From NCBI GenBank assembly GCA_964530825.1, contig CAZHCA010000010.1, positions 62,001 through 126,000 of the forward strand: a stretch of DNA of 64,000 nucleotides, written 5' to 3'. A program made the position numbers and the translations under genes. Below are positions 51,201 to 60,514 of the stretch, piece by piece (position 1 is the stretch's first letter; each line of letters starts with the position of its first letter). Below the pieces are notes generated by a model. It saw only the letters and a program-made list of their open reading frames with translations, made no database searches and was not told the origin of the DNA. The DNA is from CAZHCA01 sp964530825 (GTDB lineage: Bacteria > Bacteroidota > Bacteroidia > Chitinophagales > Saprospiraceae).

Positions 51201-53036
51201 ATGTCGTTTTATCTTGTCATCCGGGATGCCCTAAAAAAAATACCACCACCGGTTCCGCCTTCTTCTGATGATCCGGAAGAGGAACCCTCTACCCCTCCGG
51301 AAGGAGCGAAGGTAGCTATCCCCGAAAAAATATTTAACGATTTCGAGGCCGCCGGCATTCTTCAATTGCGCTTCGAAAGCCGGGCCCGTGATGCCGAAAA
51401 CGAAGATAACCTGGCAATGCGTACAGCCGACCCCTTATGGATACTGGGCCGTCAGTGGCAATTTGGCGAGTTTCAGGCTGAGGATAACGGCTCGCCCATA
51501 CAGGCGCGCATTCGCCATCAGCGCCGCGCTCTGCCTTACCAGGTCGATGCCTGGCCCGCCGAAGGTGCAACCCCAGCGCCGGGGCCGCTGGAAGCCCAGG
51601 TAGAAGCCATGAAATTTGACCCCATGGCATTTGATTTACGAACCCGAGTTAAAACCGGCCAGCAATTGGATCGAATCCTGCGCCGCCGATCGCCGGGTAA
51701 TATACTGCCTACCCTACGCCAATTGAAGGCAAGTTACCCGCTGCAACCGGCCCAAAAAATGGATGACTACTCTACCCGCTACTGGATGCTCATGAAACCG
51801 AGAGTTGCCGATGGGGGGCTAATGATCCAAGCCCTCAATAGCGGTCGTTTCGACCACGACGCCCTGGGTATGGATAAGGCTGTAACCGACGAGTGGCTGG
51901 CTTGGTACCAAGACCTTTACTTCCAACCCTCTGCGGAGCAACCGCCAACTTGGAAGGCCGGTCAGCTCCTGCATGCGTTCCGTGTTCCGCGCGGCGCCGA
52001 CGAACAGGCCGAGTGCCTCCATGCCCCGGATTATCGCAGCGGCACATTGGATTGGTACTCCTTTGATTTTGCCCACTTCCAACCCCGCAACCTACTCGCC
52101 AAAGTTGTCGGCGAAACCCACCTACCGGTTAATTTAACCTTTGCCGCCATGCCCGATAAACGACTATTTGCTTTCGAAAGCAGTCACCTGGACCTCGGAA
52201 GCATGGAGGTAGACAATACGGATATGTTGCGCCTCCTGCTTCTGGATTACGCCCTTCTTTCGGGCAGCGATTGGTACCTGGCTCCACTCAAGATGCAGTT
52301 AGGCGAAGCCTGCTGGATCGAAGAAGTAGAGGTCCAGGATACTTTCGGCATTTTTACTTCCATACAAAACAACGAACAGGTAGGGCCGGCCTTGAGCGCG
52401 CGTTCCGACCTTTTGGTATGGGATGTCTTTAAAATTCGCGACACCCAATTGGCTACTTATAACCCCATCGACCACTTTCTTTACTTGCCACCAATAAGCG
52501 GACACCGGGAAGCTTCGCCCCCGATTGAGGAACTACTGTTGCTCCGCGACGAGTATGCCAATATGATCTGGGCCGTCGAGCAACGGGTAAAAAACTACTT
52601 GGGGAATACGCTCGACGGGTACGATTTGCACCTGGAACTAAATGGTCCCTTTGTCGACCTCGCTGCAGCCGACCGGGAAGATCCTGAAAGTCTTCCCATC
52701 TTCCGTTTTGCCACAAATATTCCAAGTAACTGGATCCCCTATTTGCCGAGGGGAACAAACGAATTCATCGTTCGTCGCGCCTTTATGACCAGTAACGAAC
52801 CCGACCGGCCCTTGCGCGAGATTCCACCACTTTCCTACCTCGCCGGTCAGGAATTGATCGAGATACAAGAAGACGCGATTCCCAAGGCAGGCGTTCGCAT
52901 TCAGCTTACGCGTCAACGGTTGCGTTGGACCGATGGCCAGACTTACGTTTGGCAGGGCCGCCAAGTACGCGTAGGACGAGGCGAGGGCAATAGCGGTCTT
53001 CAGTTTGACGGCTTAATCAATCGGAAAACAACCTAA
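51201..53036 (+). CDS. Large protein with DPLWxLGRQWQFGEF motif, unknown function (block gene B)
   Basis: A 611-aa protein with no signal peptide. The N-terminus has a Pro/Glu-rich linker (PPPVPPSSDDPEEEPSTPPE, about 14-33) followed by the striking motif DPLWILGRQWQFGEFQAED from residue 77 and NGSPIQARIRHQRR. I recall this motif from uncharacterised proteins encoded beside DUF6603 genes, but could not verify it. The centre has WLAWYQDLYF and FDFAHFQPRNLLAKVVGE, and the end is beta-rich (GVRIQLTRQRLRWTDGQTYV). No catalytic site is recognised. Start 1 bp after gene A and stop 6 bp before gene C, so co-expression is near certain. Confidence 0.85.
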   Translation: MSFYLVIRDALKKIPPPVPPSSDDPEEEPSTPPEGAKVAIPEKIFNDFEAAGILQLRFESRARDAENEDNLAMRTADPLWILGRQWQFGEFQAEDNGSPIQARIRHQRRALPYQVDAWPAEGATPAPGPLEAQVEAMKFDPMAFDLRTRVKTGQQLDRILRRRSPGNILPTLRQLKASYPLQPAQKMDDYSTRYWMLMKPRVADGGLMIQALNSGRFDHDALGMDKAVTDEWLAWYQDLYFQPSAEQPPTWKAGQLLHAFRVPRGADEQAECLHAPDYRSGTLDWYSFDFAHFQPRNLLAKVVGETHLPVNLTFAAMPDKRLFAFESSHLDLGSMEVDNTDMLRLLLLDYALLSGSDWYLAPLKMQLGEACWIEEVEVQDTFGIFTSIQNNEQVGPALSARSDLLVWDVFKIRDTQLATYNPIDHFLYLPPISGHREASPPIEELLLLRDEYANMIWAVEQRVKNYLGNTLDGYDLHLELNGPFVDLAAADREDPESLPIFRFATNIPSNWIPYLPRGTNEFIVRRAFMTSNEPDRPLREIPPLSYLAGQELIEIQEDAIPKAGVRIQLTRQRLRWTDGQTYVWQGRQVRVGRGEGNSGLQFDGLINRKTT

Positions 53037-53042
53037 AATCCA

Positions 53043-56000
53043 ATGGCGATGGAATCGTTTAGCGAGATTGTATTAACCGAAATGCGCCAGCTACTGGCCC
53101 CCCTGGAAGAAGCGACGCAAAGCACCAATGCCTTTGTTGATTTCCTGAAAAAATTCGGCGTAGACGAGGACCTGCCCGAAGACAAAGCCGAAGAGCTACG
53201 CAACTTGCTAAGCTTACAAAATGACTTTTCGGACTTAGCCAACCTACTCACGGAGCTGGAGCAGACCGAAACGCTGTTAGAAAAAGCACCCCTAGCGCGG
53301 CAGGGATACGATCTTGTTAACAGTATCGTCGATAAAATAAACGATGTCGATGCCCATCGCTTTGCGTCTTTTCCCGCCCCGTACGATACGGCTACTTACT
53401 GGCAGGATAAGTTCCAAGCGGTTTTTGAAGACCTTTTAGGCCAGTATTTGGCAACCCTCAGTCCGCTGATGAGTACGCTGCTCCAGGTACTAGGCGTCGT
53501 GGTTAAAGAAGACAAGTACGGCTTTCCCAACGATCTGCTCCATCGACTAGAGCCGTCTCATTTGAAATACTTCGGCCGCCCCGACCAAGGGGTAAGCGAC
53601 CTTTACAACTGGGGAGCAGCACCTATTGCCTACCAAAACTTTTTCCGGGCCATTCTGGATGGGCCGCTATCACTAGGATTTGACGCTGTCATTGAGGCGC
53701 CCGGCGACCAAATCATAAGCGAATATTATGACCCATCGTCAAGAAATAGGGCATCGGAACAAATGCAGATTCCACTTTTTGAGGATACTTCCCTGATCCT
53801 TTTTCCCATTCCTAATCCGGGTGAGGACTTGCCCGCAGGGTTTGTTCTGGTCCTGCGTAAGGAAGGCAATACAATTTTCACCGATGAGGAGCGTAATTTT
53901 GTCATTTCGGTGACCACGGACCAACCTACGGCTCGACTTCAGGTTTTCCCTGCTGATACAGCTTTAGAGGTCGATGCGGGTGATCATTTTGGATTGTCTG
54001 TCCAGGGCGTTGAAAATAGCCGCAGCTATATCCTGGGCGGGCCCGATACCACAAACGTCTCTATACAAAACTGGACATTCGGCGCTCAGTTAGTTCGCTC
54101 CGAGCCTCGGGAATGGCGACTTTTGGCAGCCTTCGATTCCCTGCGCATTTCGGTCAGCTTTCAGGAGGCCGACAATTTTTTGCGAAACAATGCCGGAGAA
54201 GAAGGACAATTCGTCATCGATACTGCCTTGGCCATTGCCTGGTCGAACCGGAGCGGCCTTACCTTTCGGGGCAGTGCCGCGTTTGAGCTAAAAATACCTA
54301 TTCACCTCAATCTTGGCCCCGTACAAGTGACAGCCCTGCTCTTGGGCGTCACCATTGATGAGCAAATTGGTTTGCTCCTAGCCGCCGATTTTTCTTTTGC
54401 AATAGGCCCCCTCTTTATTTCGGTCCGTGAGGCAGGGGCGACTTTGAACCTGGAATTCCCCGAAAACGGCGCTGGCGGTAATTTGGGATTTGTGAATATT
54501 AGCGATTTAGAATTCAAGCCACCTAATGGATTGGGCATCGCCGTTACTGCAGGGCTTATCAAGGGCGGCGGGTTCATCCTGTTCGATCCGCCCAACCATA
54601 CCTATGCTGGCATCCTACAGCTTGCTTTCCAGAAAATAGAGATAGTCGGCATCGGTATCATTCAGACCCGACTAGCAAACAACAAGCCTGGGTTTTCAAT
54701 GATCCTTTCGCTGAGCGCCCGGTTCAATCCGGGTTTCCAATTGGGGTATGGATTCGTCTTGACCGGTGTGGGGGGCCTGCTGGGCATCAACCGTACAACC
54801 AAGGTCGACGTCCTGCGCGAAAGGGTCCTCGGCGGCTCTGTCGACTCCATCATGTTCCCGGAAAATCCACTGCAAAATGCGGATCGCATTCTGGGCGACC
54901 TGCAAGCTATCTTCCCACCCCAAGCCGAACATTTCGTCATTGCTCCGTTCCTTCAAATTGGGTGGGGCGGCCCGGCGCCGATAATTACTGTCGAGTTAGC
55001 TGTACTCCTTGAGTTCCCCTTCCGCGGCCGCATCATTCTGATTGGCAGTGCCAGCATTCAGTTACCGCCCGCCGGACCTGCCCGCGGTAACCGCCCGGCT
55101 TTAGTCGTTTTCCGTATCGATGTATTCGGCGATATAAATTTTATCGAGCAATACATGCTTTTTGAAGGCCGCCTGCGCGACTCTTATGTCGTCGGACTGC
55201 CCATGGCAGGCGGGTTTGCTTTTCTCATCGATTGGAGCAACCGGCCGGCCTTTCTGCTTAGCCTGGGCGGGTACCACCCTCGCTACCGGCGGCCGCAGCG
55301 CTTCCCCGTCATCCCACGCCTCAATACTACGATCCGTAAAGGTCGCAGCGTAACGTTTTATTGCGAATACTACCAAACGATCACCTCCAATACTTATCAG
55401 CTTGGTATTAGCGCCAACCTCATCATCAAAGGCGACAATTTCCGGGTGGTAGGTTATCTCAGTTTCAACGCGTTGCTGGAAATTGATCCGCTTCTTTTCA
55501 GTCTCGACATCAGTATGGGGGTCGAGATCAAATACAAGAGCTATACCCTGGCCGGCGTCAGCCTGCACTTCAATTTGCGGGGCCCGGCTCCGTGGTTCGT
55601 GAAGGGCTATGCCAAGATCACCATCGCTAAGTTCATCAAAGTCAAAGTGCGCTTTAAGCATTTGTGGGGGCGGCGCGACCGTTCTACCCAACCGGTGATT
55701 GCAGTGGCAACCTTGTTGGCTAATCTCCAGGAAGCAATTGAGGCGCCGGGAAATTGGGGGGTTCAATTGCCACCTGATTACCAGATGGCAGAACTGCTGC
55801 GCCCCATCGAGGAACTGGAGGCCGAAGGTGCCGGCCTGGTGCTACACCCTGGGGGTTTCTTAGAAGTCCGGCAAAACATACTCCCGCTCCAACGTCAAAT
55901 TGAGCTGGTCGGCAACGCACGCATTCAGGTGCGGTCCTCCTTTTCCGTTACCATTGACGCAGCCGTCTCCTATACCGTACGAGACCTGAATGCGCCTTTC

Positions 56001-56495
56001 GCTATCGGACAACACCATGTGCTGCCCAACTTCTTTAAATTATCGCTGCCCGACTTCACGGAGATGGTCGCTGGTTTCACCTTAAGTGCAGCGGATACGG
56101 CCACTGACGATCTCGGAGCAGTAGACGCTATCAATCAATACGCGTTTGAAAATATCGTCCTGCTCAGCGACGGTACGATCATGCCGTCGGCGGAAGCTGC
56201 CCAAGCATTGCGACAACTAACCGCCACCACGAGAAACATTATGAGCCGCAACATCGAAGAGCCCCGCAGACCACTACAGTACCGGATTAACCGCGAGGCG
56301 GTCCTGTTTTTTGATACCACGCCCGAGGTGACGGAAGAAGAAAGCTACCAAGTTGTGCGAATCAGCGACCTTACGCCTTACACCGAGCAGCTTTTTGGCG
56401 ATCCCATCCTAGCACAACAAGCCATTGAGCGCTTCATCGCCGAAGGAGTAGAAGAACCGCTACAAGTATTAGCTGCAGCCGTCGTCCCAGCCTAA
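53043..56495 (+). CDS. DUF6603-like beta-rich protein, unknown function (block gene C)
   Basis: A 1150-aa protein. Residues 1-200 are mostly helical (LRNLLSLQNDFSDLANLLTE). From about 330 to 900 the sequence is long alternating-hydrophobic beta strands with many glycines: GPVQVTALLLGVTIDEQIGL, FAIGPLFISVREAGATLNLE, KGGGFILFDPPNHTYAGILQ and GYGFVLTGVGGLLGINRTT. The SLGGYHPRYRRPQRFP motif is at about 740-755. This pattern fits the uncharacterised DUF6603 family. The strands resemble an outer-membrane or lipid-binding protein, but there is no signal peptide, so it is more likely a large soluble beta-solenoid or ring component. The end is alpha/beta and acidic. A second in-frame ATG lies 6 nt downstream of the chosen start. 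Confidence 0.85.
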   Translation: MAMESFSEIVLTEMRQLLAPLEEATQSTNAFVDFLKKFGVDEDLPEDKAEELRNLLSLQNDFSDLANLLTELEQTETLLEKAPLARQGYDLVNSIVDKINDVDAHRFASFPAPYDTATYWQDKFQAVFEDLLGQYLATLSPLMSTLLQVLGVVVKEDKYGFPNDLLHRLEPSHLKYFGRPDQGVSDLYNWGAAPIAYQNFFRAILDGPLSLGFDAVIEAPGDQIISEYYDPSSRNRASEQMQIPLFEDTSLILFPIPNPGEDLPAGFVLVLRKEGNTIFTDEERNFVISVTTDQPTARLQVFPADTALEVDAGDHFGLSVQGVENSRSYILGGPDTTNVSIQNWTFGAQLVRSEPREWRLLAAFDSLRISVSFQEADNFLRNNAGEEGQFVIDTALAIAWSNRSGLTFRGSAAFELKIPIHLNLGPVQVTALLLGVTIDEQIGLLLAADFSFAIGPLFISVREAGATLNLEFPENGAGGNLGFVNISDLEFKPPNGLGIAVTAGLIKGGGFILFDPPNHTYAGILQLAFQKIEIVGIGIIQTRLANNKPGFSMILSLSARFNPGFQLGYGFVLTGVGGLLGINRTTKVDVLRERVLGGSVDSIMFPENPLQNADRILGDLQAIFPPQAEHFVIAPFLQIGWGGPAPIITVELAVLLEFPFRGRIILIGSASIQLPPAGPARGNRPALVVFRIDVFGDINFIEQYMLFEGRLRDSYVVGLPMAGGFAFLIDWSNRPAFLLSLGGYHPRYRRPQRFPVIPRLNTTIRKGRSVTFYCEYYQTITSNTYQLGISANLIIKGDNFRVVGYLSFNALLEIDPLLFSLDISMGVEIKYKSYTLAGVSLHFNLRGPAPWFVKGYAKITIAKFIKVKVRFKHLWGRRDRSTQPVIAVATLLANLQEAIEAPGNWGVQLPPDYQMAELLRPIEELEAEGAGLVLHPGGFLEVRQNILPLQRQIELVGNARIQVRSSFSVTIDAAVSYTVRDLNAPFAIGQHHVLPNFFKLSLPDFTEMVAGFTLSAADTATDDLGAVDAINQYAFENIVLLSDGTIMPSAEAAQALRQLTATTRNIMSRNIEEPRRPLQYRINREAVLFFDTTPEVTEEESYQVVRISDLTPYTEQLFGDPILAQQAIERFIAEGVEEPLQVLAAAVVPA

Positions 56496-56508
56496 AACCT
56501 TGAATGTC

Positions 56509-59352
56509 ATGGAAGAAAACCAAATCAATTACTACTTCACCCACTTGCGCCGCGGCTTCGGCGCTCAAGAAAACTTCGAGCCCGGAGGGCCCCGCCCGGC
56601 GTTTGACATACCACTAACCATCCGCGCTTCCCCGGACATCAGTGCACCGCAGACCGGCCTGCAACGGGTGGCCATTTACGGCCCGGGTGATGTATTAGGC
56701 TTTGAAGCCGAACGCATGGTGAAACGCTTTCAACCCGTAGCCAGTGATACGGACTTTACCGCCAATAATATACCCTTTATCGATTTTGCGGAAGCCGACT
56801 TTGCCTGGCGCTATTCCAGCGCTAGAGGTCAGGGAACCGATTTTTGGATTCCATGGCTTTGTTTGATTGTCTTAAAAATGGACGACGGGGAAGAAGTCGG
56901 GGAATATGTCCGTATCGAGCAAATTCCCGAAGATCGTCCCCCGCAAATTGTAGTCAAGCGTGGAACTCCTATGCCGGATATCGATACTTCTTGGCGATGG
57001 GCGCACGTTTTTTGCCAGGACGTTGCAGTCGCGGAAGGAAAAGAAGCTGACATATTGCGACCACGGATATTGGACAAAGTTATTCCAGCTGGTTGCCGGC
57101 TGCTCGCCCCCCGCTACTTAGAGCCAGGCGTCAAATATCAGGCTTTCGTAGTGCCCGCCTACCAACTGGGAGTTGACACTGGTATTGGGCAGGCCCCAGC
57201 GAGCGGCACTGACCGCACTACGTTAAGCTGGACGCTTGATGAGCGCGGGCGGTTACCGGATGATCTGCAATTACCTTATTATTTTCAATGGGAGTTTCGC
57301 ACCAGCAAACAAGGAGATTTTGAGCAACTGCTACGCCTTCTCGAACCCCGCCCCATCGAAATGCTGGGCGGAAAGTTGATCAATTTTGACAACCCCGGCT
57401 ACGGGCTTCAGCACCGAGGAGAAGAGCTGCGCAAGGTTCAAATTCGCGGTGTGCTGAAAGTAGTGGGGCAGGAACCTAGCCAAGCTGCCGACTTCCTAAG
57501 TCCGCGAGAATTACAAACCCTGAAAGACGTTTTGAATCGCGCCGAAACCAAAGACCGCAACGGCAACCCCATTCTGGATACCGACGGCCAACCCAAACTG
57601 CAGGTGGTTCCACCGATATACGGCCGCTGGGTCGATTACCCGGAATACGCCGACGTAGATCTGGACCTCGATCAAGTGGAAACCAAGTGGCTGGAGATGC
57701 TCAACCTCAACCTGAATTACCGTTTTGCCGCCGGGCTTGGGGTCCAATACGTGAAAGAAAACCAAGAGCTTCTGATGGAAGCTGCCTGGCAGCAGCTGCG
57801 AAAATTGGAAGCTGCCGGGCGCCTATTCCGGCAAGCACGCTTTGGCCGTGCCATCTCCGACTGTCTGCACAAACGCCTGCGCGATGCCCCGACCGAAGCA
57901 AAACTTTCGGTGACTGGGCCGGTGACGCCAAAAGTCCTTGACCAAGATCTTGCCGGGAACAAAACCACTGTCTTTGAGGCCCTTCGCCGGAGTGAGTTGG
58001 CCAATACGACCGTAAACGCCAAGGCCCGCAAATACGGCTATTATGCCCAACGCCGGCTAAAGGGCAGCCCATCGGGTCGTTCCCGCAATGCAACACATAT
58101 ATCGCTTTTTACGCGGATTCTGGATATTTATCAGCCGGAACTTCCTTCGGCATTGCCCGAAGCGCCTACACCACTCAAAGTTACCCGCCAGGTACGTCCT
58201 TCGGCAGGCACACCGGAGGCTATCGGCGAGCGCTTAAAAGAGCGCATCGACCCAAATAAAACCATCAATAACCGCTATACCAGAAGGCTTTCCAGCATAC
58301 GCTCCTGGGAAGAACGGCGCCGCGCGGCTCAAGGGGTGCCCCGTACACGGTCCATTGAAACAGAAGACCAACTACGCCAGCCCATGGCTTATCCGGTGTT
58401 CCAAACGCCCCTGTACCGGTTTATATTGGAAAAATCACAAGATTACTTTGTTCCCGGCATTGAGCATGTGCCGCCGAATACAGTGAGCGGTCTTTCGACC
58501 AACAGCGCCTTCATCCAGGGTTTTATGGTAGGCGCTAACCACGAGTTTGCCAGCGAGCTGCGCTGGCGAGGCTACCCTACAGATCTGCGAGGTACGTATT
58601 TTCGAAAATTCTGGGACACGACCATCTACTCGGTCGATGATCAGGAGCGGGAGCTATTCTGGGCGTCCGAATTCGGCGACCAACTACTCGAAGATCTGGG
58701 AGGGACCGACCGGGCGACCGTTGAGGAAGCTTACGAAGACCGGGGCAACGCTGATGAAGTACGAATCGCCAATGCTTTCGAGACAGCGGTCGAAAAATGG
58801 TTACTTACCCGAGAAGAAGAGCAGGACATACCGCCGCTACATGCCTGGAGCGCAAATACCCCGCTTGGACAACAAAATGACGTGCAAGACGCCTTTGTGC
58901 TGCTCATTCGGGCCGAATTGATCCGCAAGTATCCCAATGTATTCATTTACCTGGTTGGTAAGACCGCCGATGGCCGGCGGCCCCTCCTCGACGGTCAGCA
59001 ACCCCCGGTATATCCATCATTCGAAGCGCGACTACCAACCGATATTACCTGCCTGGGCTTTGATATTCCGGCAGCAGCAGCTCGCTCCTATTTCGTAGTT
59101 TTCGAAGAACTAGGCTTCGAACAGCGTTTCGGGCTGGATGCCAGCATAGCTGAGGAAAATGGCCAGGCCCTGGAAAATCTAAGTTGGGAGCACTTTGAAA
59201 TAGCCCCCGGCGAATACCTGAACAATACAACACCGAGTAACAACGCTGCCACCGAGGCCTGGGAAAATGCCGCCCAGACCGCCAAGGCCATGACGCAGCG
59301 GCCGGTGCGCTCGGCAATTGATTTAATATCCCTTTTACCAGAAAACTCCTAA
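56509..59352 (+). CDS. Large protein of unknown function (block gene D)
   Basis: A 947-aa protein; the ATG at 56509 lies 13 bp after gene C, and an in-frame TTG at 56500 is an alternative. There is no signal peptide or membrane helix. Residues 1-270 carry a patterned domain: PWLCLIVLKMDDGEEVGEYV (from about 113), WRWAHVFCQDVAV, RLLAPRYLEPGVKYQAFVVP (from about 196) and LPYYFQWEFRTSKQGDFEQL (near 255). The rest contains MLNLNLNYRFAAGLGVQYVK, a basic linker (RRAAQGVPRTRS) and YRFILEKSQDYFVPGIEHVP. I recognise no enzyme motif. The N-terminal pattern resembles uncharacterised proteins I associate with the same neighbourhood type, from memory only. Gene E follows after 3 bp. Confidence 0.83.
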   Translation: MEENQINYYFTHLRRGFGAQENFEPGGPRPAFDIPLTIRASPDISAPQTGLQRVAIYGPGDVLGFEAERMVKRFQPVASDTDFTANNIPFIDFAEADFAWRYSSARGQGTDFWIPWLCLIVLKMDDGEEVGEYVRIEQIPEDRPPQIVVKRGTPMPDIDTSWRWAHVFCQDVAVAEGKEADILRPRILDKVIPAGCRLLAPRYLEPGVKYQAFVVPAYQLGVDTGIGQAPASGTDRTTLSWTLDERGRLPDDLQLPYYFQWEFRTSKQGDFEQLLRLLEPRPIEMLGGKLINFDNPGYGLQHRGEELRKVQIRGVLKVVGQEPSQAADFLSPRELQTLKDVLNRAETKDRNGNPILDTDGQPKLQVVPPIYGRWVDYPEYADVDLDLDQVETKWLEMLNLNLNYRFAAGLGVQYVKENQELLMEAAWQQLRKLEAAGRLFRQARFGRAISDCLHKRLRDAPTEAKLSVTGPVTPKVLDQDLAGNKTTVFEALRRSELANTTVNAKARKYGYYAQRRLKGSPSGRSRNATHISLFTRILDIYQPELPSALPEAPTPLKVTRQVRPSAGTPEAIGERLKERIDPNKTINNRYTRRLSSIRSWEERRRAAQGVPRTRSIETEDQLRQPMAYPVFQTPLYRFILEKSQDYFVPGIEHVPPNTVSGLSTNSAFIQGFMVGANHEFASELRWRGYPTDLRGTYFRKFWDTTIYSVDDQERELFWASEFGDQLLEDLGGTDRATVEEAYEDRGNADEVRIANAFETAVEKWLLTREEEQDIPPLHAWSANTPLGQQNDVQDAFVLLIRAELIRKYPNVFIYLVGKTADGRRPLLDGQQPPVYPSFEARLPTDITCLGFDIPAAAARSYFVVFEELGFEQRFGLDASIAEENGQALENLSWEHFEIAPGEYLNNTTPSNNAATEAWENAAQTAKAMTQRPVRSAIDLISLLPENS

Positions 59353-59355
59353 TCC

Positions 59356-60309
59356 ATGTCAAATTTCAATGCTTATCGTCTGGAGAGCACCGAATTGCTA
59401 TCCCGTACCAAATGGAATGGCTTGATCGGCTTCTTGGACGAACGGTTTCCCAATAACCCTAACAATGATGTAGCCGGTGTGCTCAATGTGACCAGCCCCA
59501 ATAATAAAGGGCAATTACATCTGCGCAGCACGGAAACGGGCGACAGCTTTATCAGTAACCTGGATAATGCCGGCAATAACCAGTCAATAGACAATCGCGA
59601 CCTCACCATACAAGCGCAAGGACAACTGCGGGTAGCAACGGCCGATAGCAGCGGCCAACCACAACAGCGGCTTATCATCGATCAGGAAGGCCGGATGGGC
59701 TTGGGTGCTACTGCTTTCTCCCCCCAACGGCCTCTGCACTTGCGCGCCAATGGGGCCGTGCTGGGTATTGAGGGCGACGATCACGCCTACGCTGAGTTTT
59801 ACCCCGATGGTTTTGCAGGGGAACGAACAACTCAACTGGGATTCCTGACTGCATCGACCCACACCTTTACTATCCGGCAAGCGGGTAAAGGGCATCTGGA
59901 GATGACAACTGGGAAAGGAAAATTACGCATTGAGGAGGAGGGGCGCCTCGAACTGCGTGCAGCCTCCGGCGGATTGACCATCACCCCTGAAGGCAAAGTG
60001 GGAATCGGCTTGGAAGAGGCTGCTCATCCGCTGCATGTTAATGGTAAAATCGCCGGCTCGGGATTAGAAATTTCGGGGGATGGCCAGTTCGATGACACGC
60101 TGCGTGCCCCGCTATATGCATCGTTCGAGGATAGTAAAGGAACGGTGATCGAAACCCGTCCGGAATTAGCCCCCGGAACCAACCCGAACGATCCGCCTGC
60201 CGTCCAGAAGCGCAGATTGAGCTTTGGTTGGGCGTTAGAAGGAGAAAACCTTTATCTTCGGTTCTATATTGACGATCAACGGGTATTACAATTAGAAGCT
60301 AACCCATGA
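59356..60309 (+). CDS. Phage tail-fibre-like repeat protein (block gene E)
   Basis: A 317-aa protein. Two copies of the tail-fibre/adhesin motif (DxEGxxGxG...PLHxxxNG) are visible: DQEGRMGLGATAFSPQRPLH (109-128) and TPEGKVGIGLEEAAHPLHVN (210-229), with further short beta units between (GKGKLRIEEEGRLELRAASG). Proteins with GNVGIGT...LHVNG repeats form trimeric beta-fibres in phages and surface adhesins. The N-terminal 40 residues differ and could attach to the rest of the complex. There is no signal peptide and no chaperone-type intramolecular peptidase at the end. Its stop overlaps the start of the coiled-coil gene F by 4 nt, suggesting coupled translation. Confidence 0.82.
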   Translation: MSNFNAYRLESTELLSRTKWNGLIGFLDERFPNNPNNDVAGVLNVTSPNNKGQLHLRSTETGDSFISNLDNAGNNQSIDNRDLTIQAQGQLRVATADSSGQPQQRLIIDQEGRMGLGATAFSPQRPLHLRANGAVLGIEGDDHAYAEFYPDGFAGERTTQLGFLTASTHTFTIRQAGKGHLEMTTGKGKLRIEEEGRLELRAASGGLTITPEGKVGIGLEEAAHPLHVNGKIAGSGLEISGDGQFDDTLRAPLYASFEDSKGTVIETRPELAPGTNPNDPPAVQKRRLSFGWALEGENLYLRFYIDDQRVLQLEANP

Positions 60310-60500
60310 AAGAACGGATGGAAGCACGGCTCCGCGAATTAGAGCTTGAATACCAAAAAGGGCAACAACAGCTCCAAGAGTTAGAAGGTAGAGCGAATGA
60401 TTTACGCAATACCTTAATGCGGATTAGCGGGGCCATTCAGGTGTTGCGGGAAGAATTGGGGTATGCAGATCAACAACAGCATGACGAGCAGGGCAATTAG
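60306..60500 (+). CDS. Small coiled-coil protein (block gene F)
   Basis: A 64-aa protein, nearly all one amphipathic coiled coil (MEARLRELELEYQKGQQQLQ to VLREELGY), with a polar Gln-rich end. The ATGA overlap with gene E, the strong coding signal and the position make it a real gene. It might trimerise with, cap or chaperone the fibre-like protein E; that is inference. It ends 14 bp before the convergent hydrolase gene. Confidence 0.75.
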   Translation: MKERMEARLRELELEYQKGQQQLQELEGRANDLRNTLMRISGAIQVLREELGYADQQQHDEQGN

Positions 60501-60514
60501 CGGCACGGTCCAAT

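Noticed and set aside
55101..55766. A 221-codon open frame antisense to the DUF6603-like gene
   Set aside because: A shadow of gene C; composition biased to Asp, Val and Ala with no motif.
46529..60500. The giant operon as a prophage or standard contractile injection system
   Set aside because: Only gene E is phage-like. There are no sheath, inner tube, baseplate, AAA ATPase, capsid, portal, integrase or lysis genes within 10 kb on either side, and the flanks are housekeeping genes.
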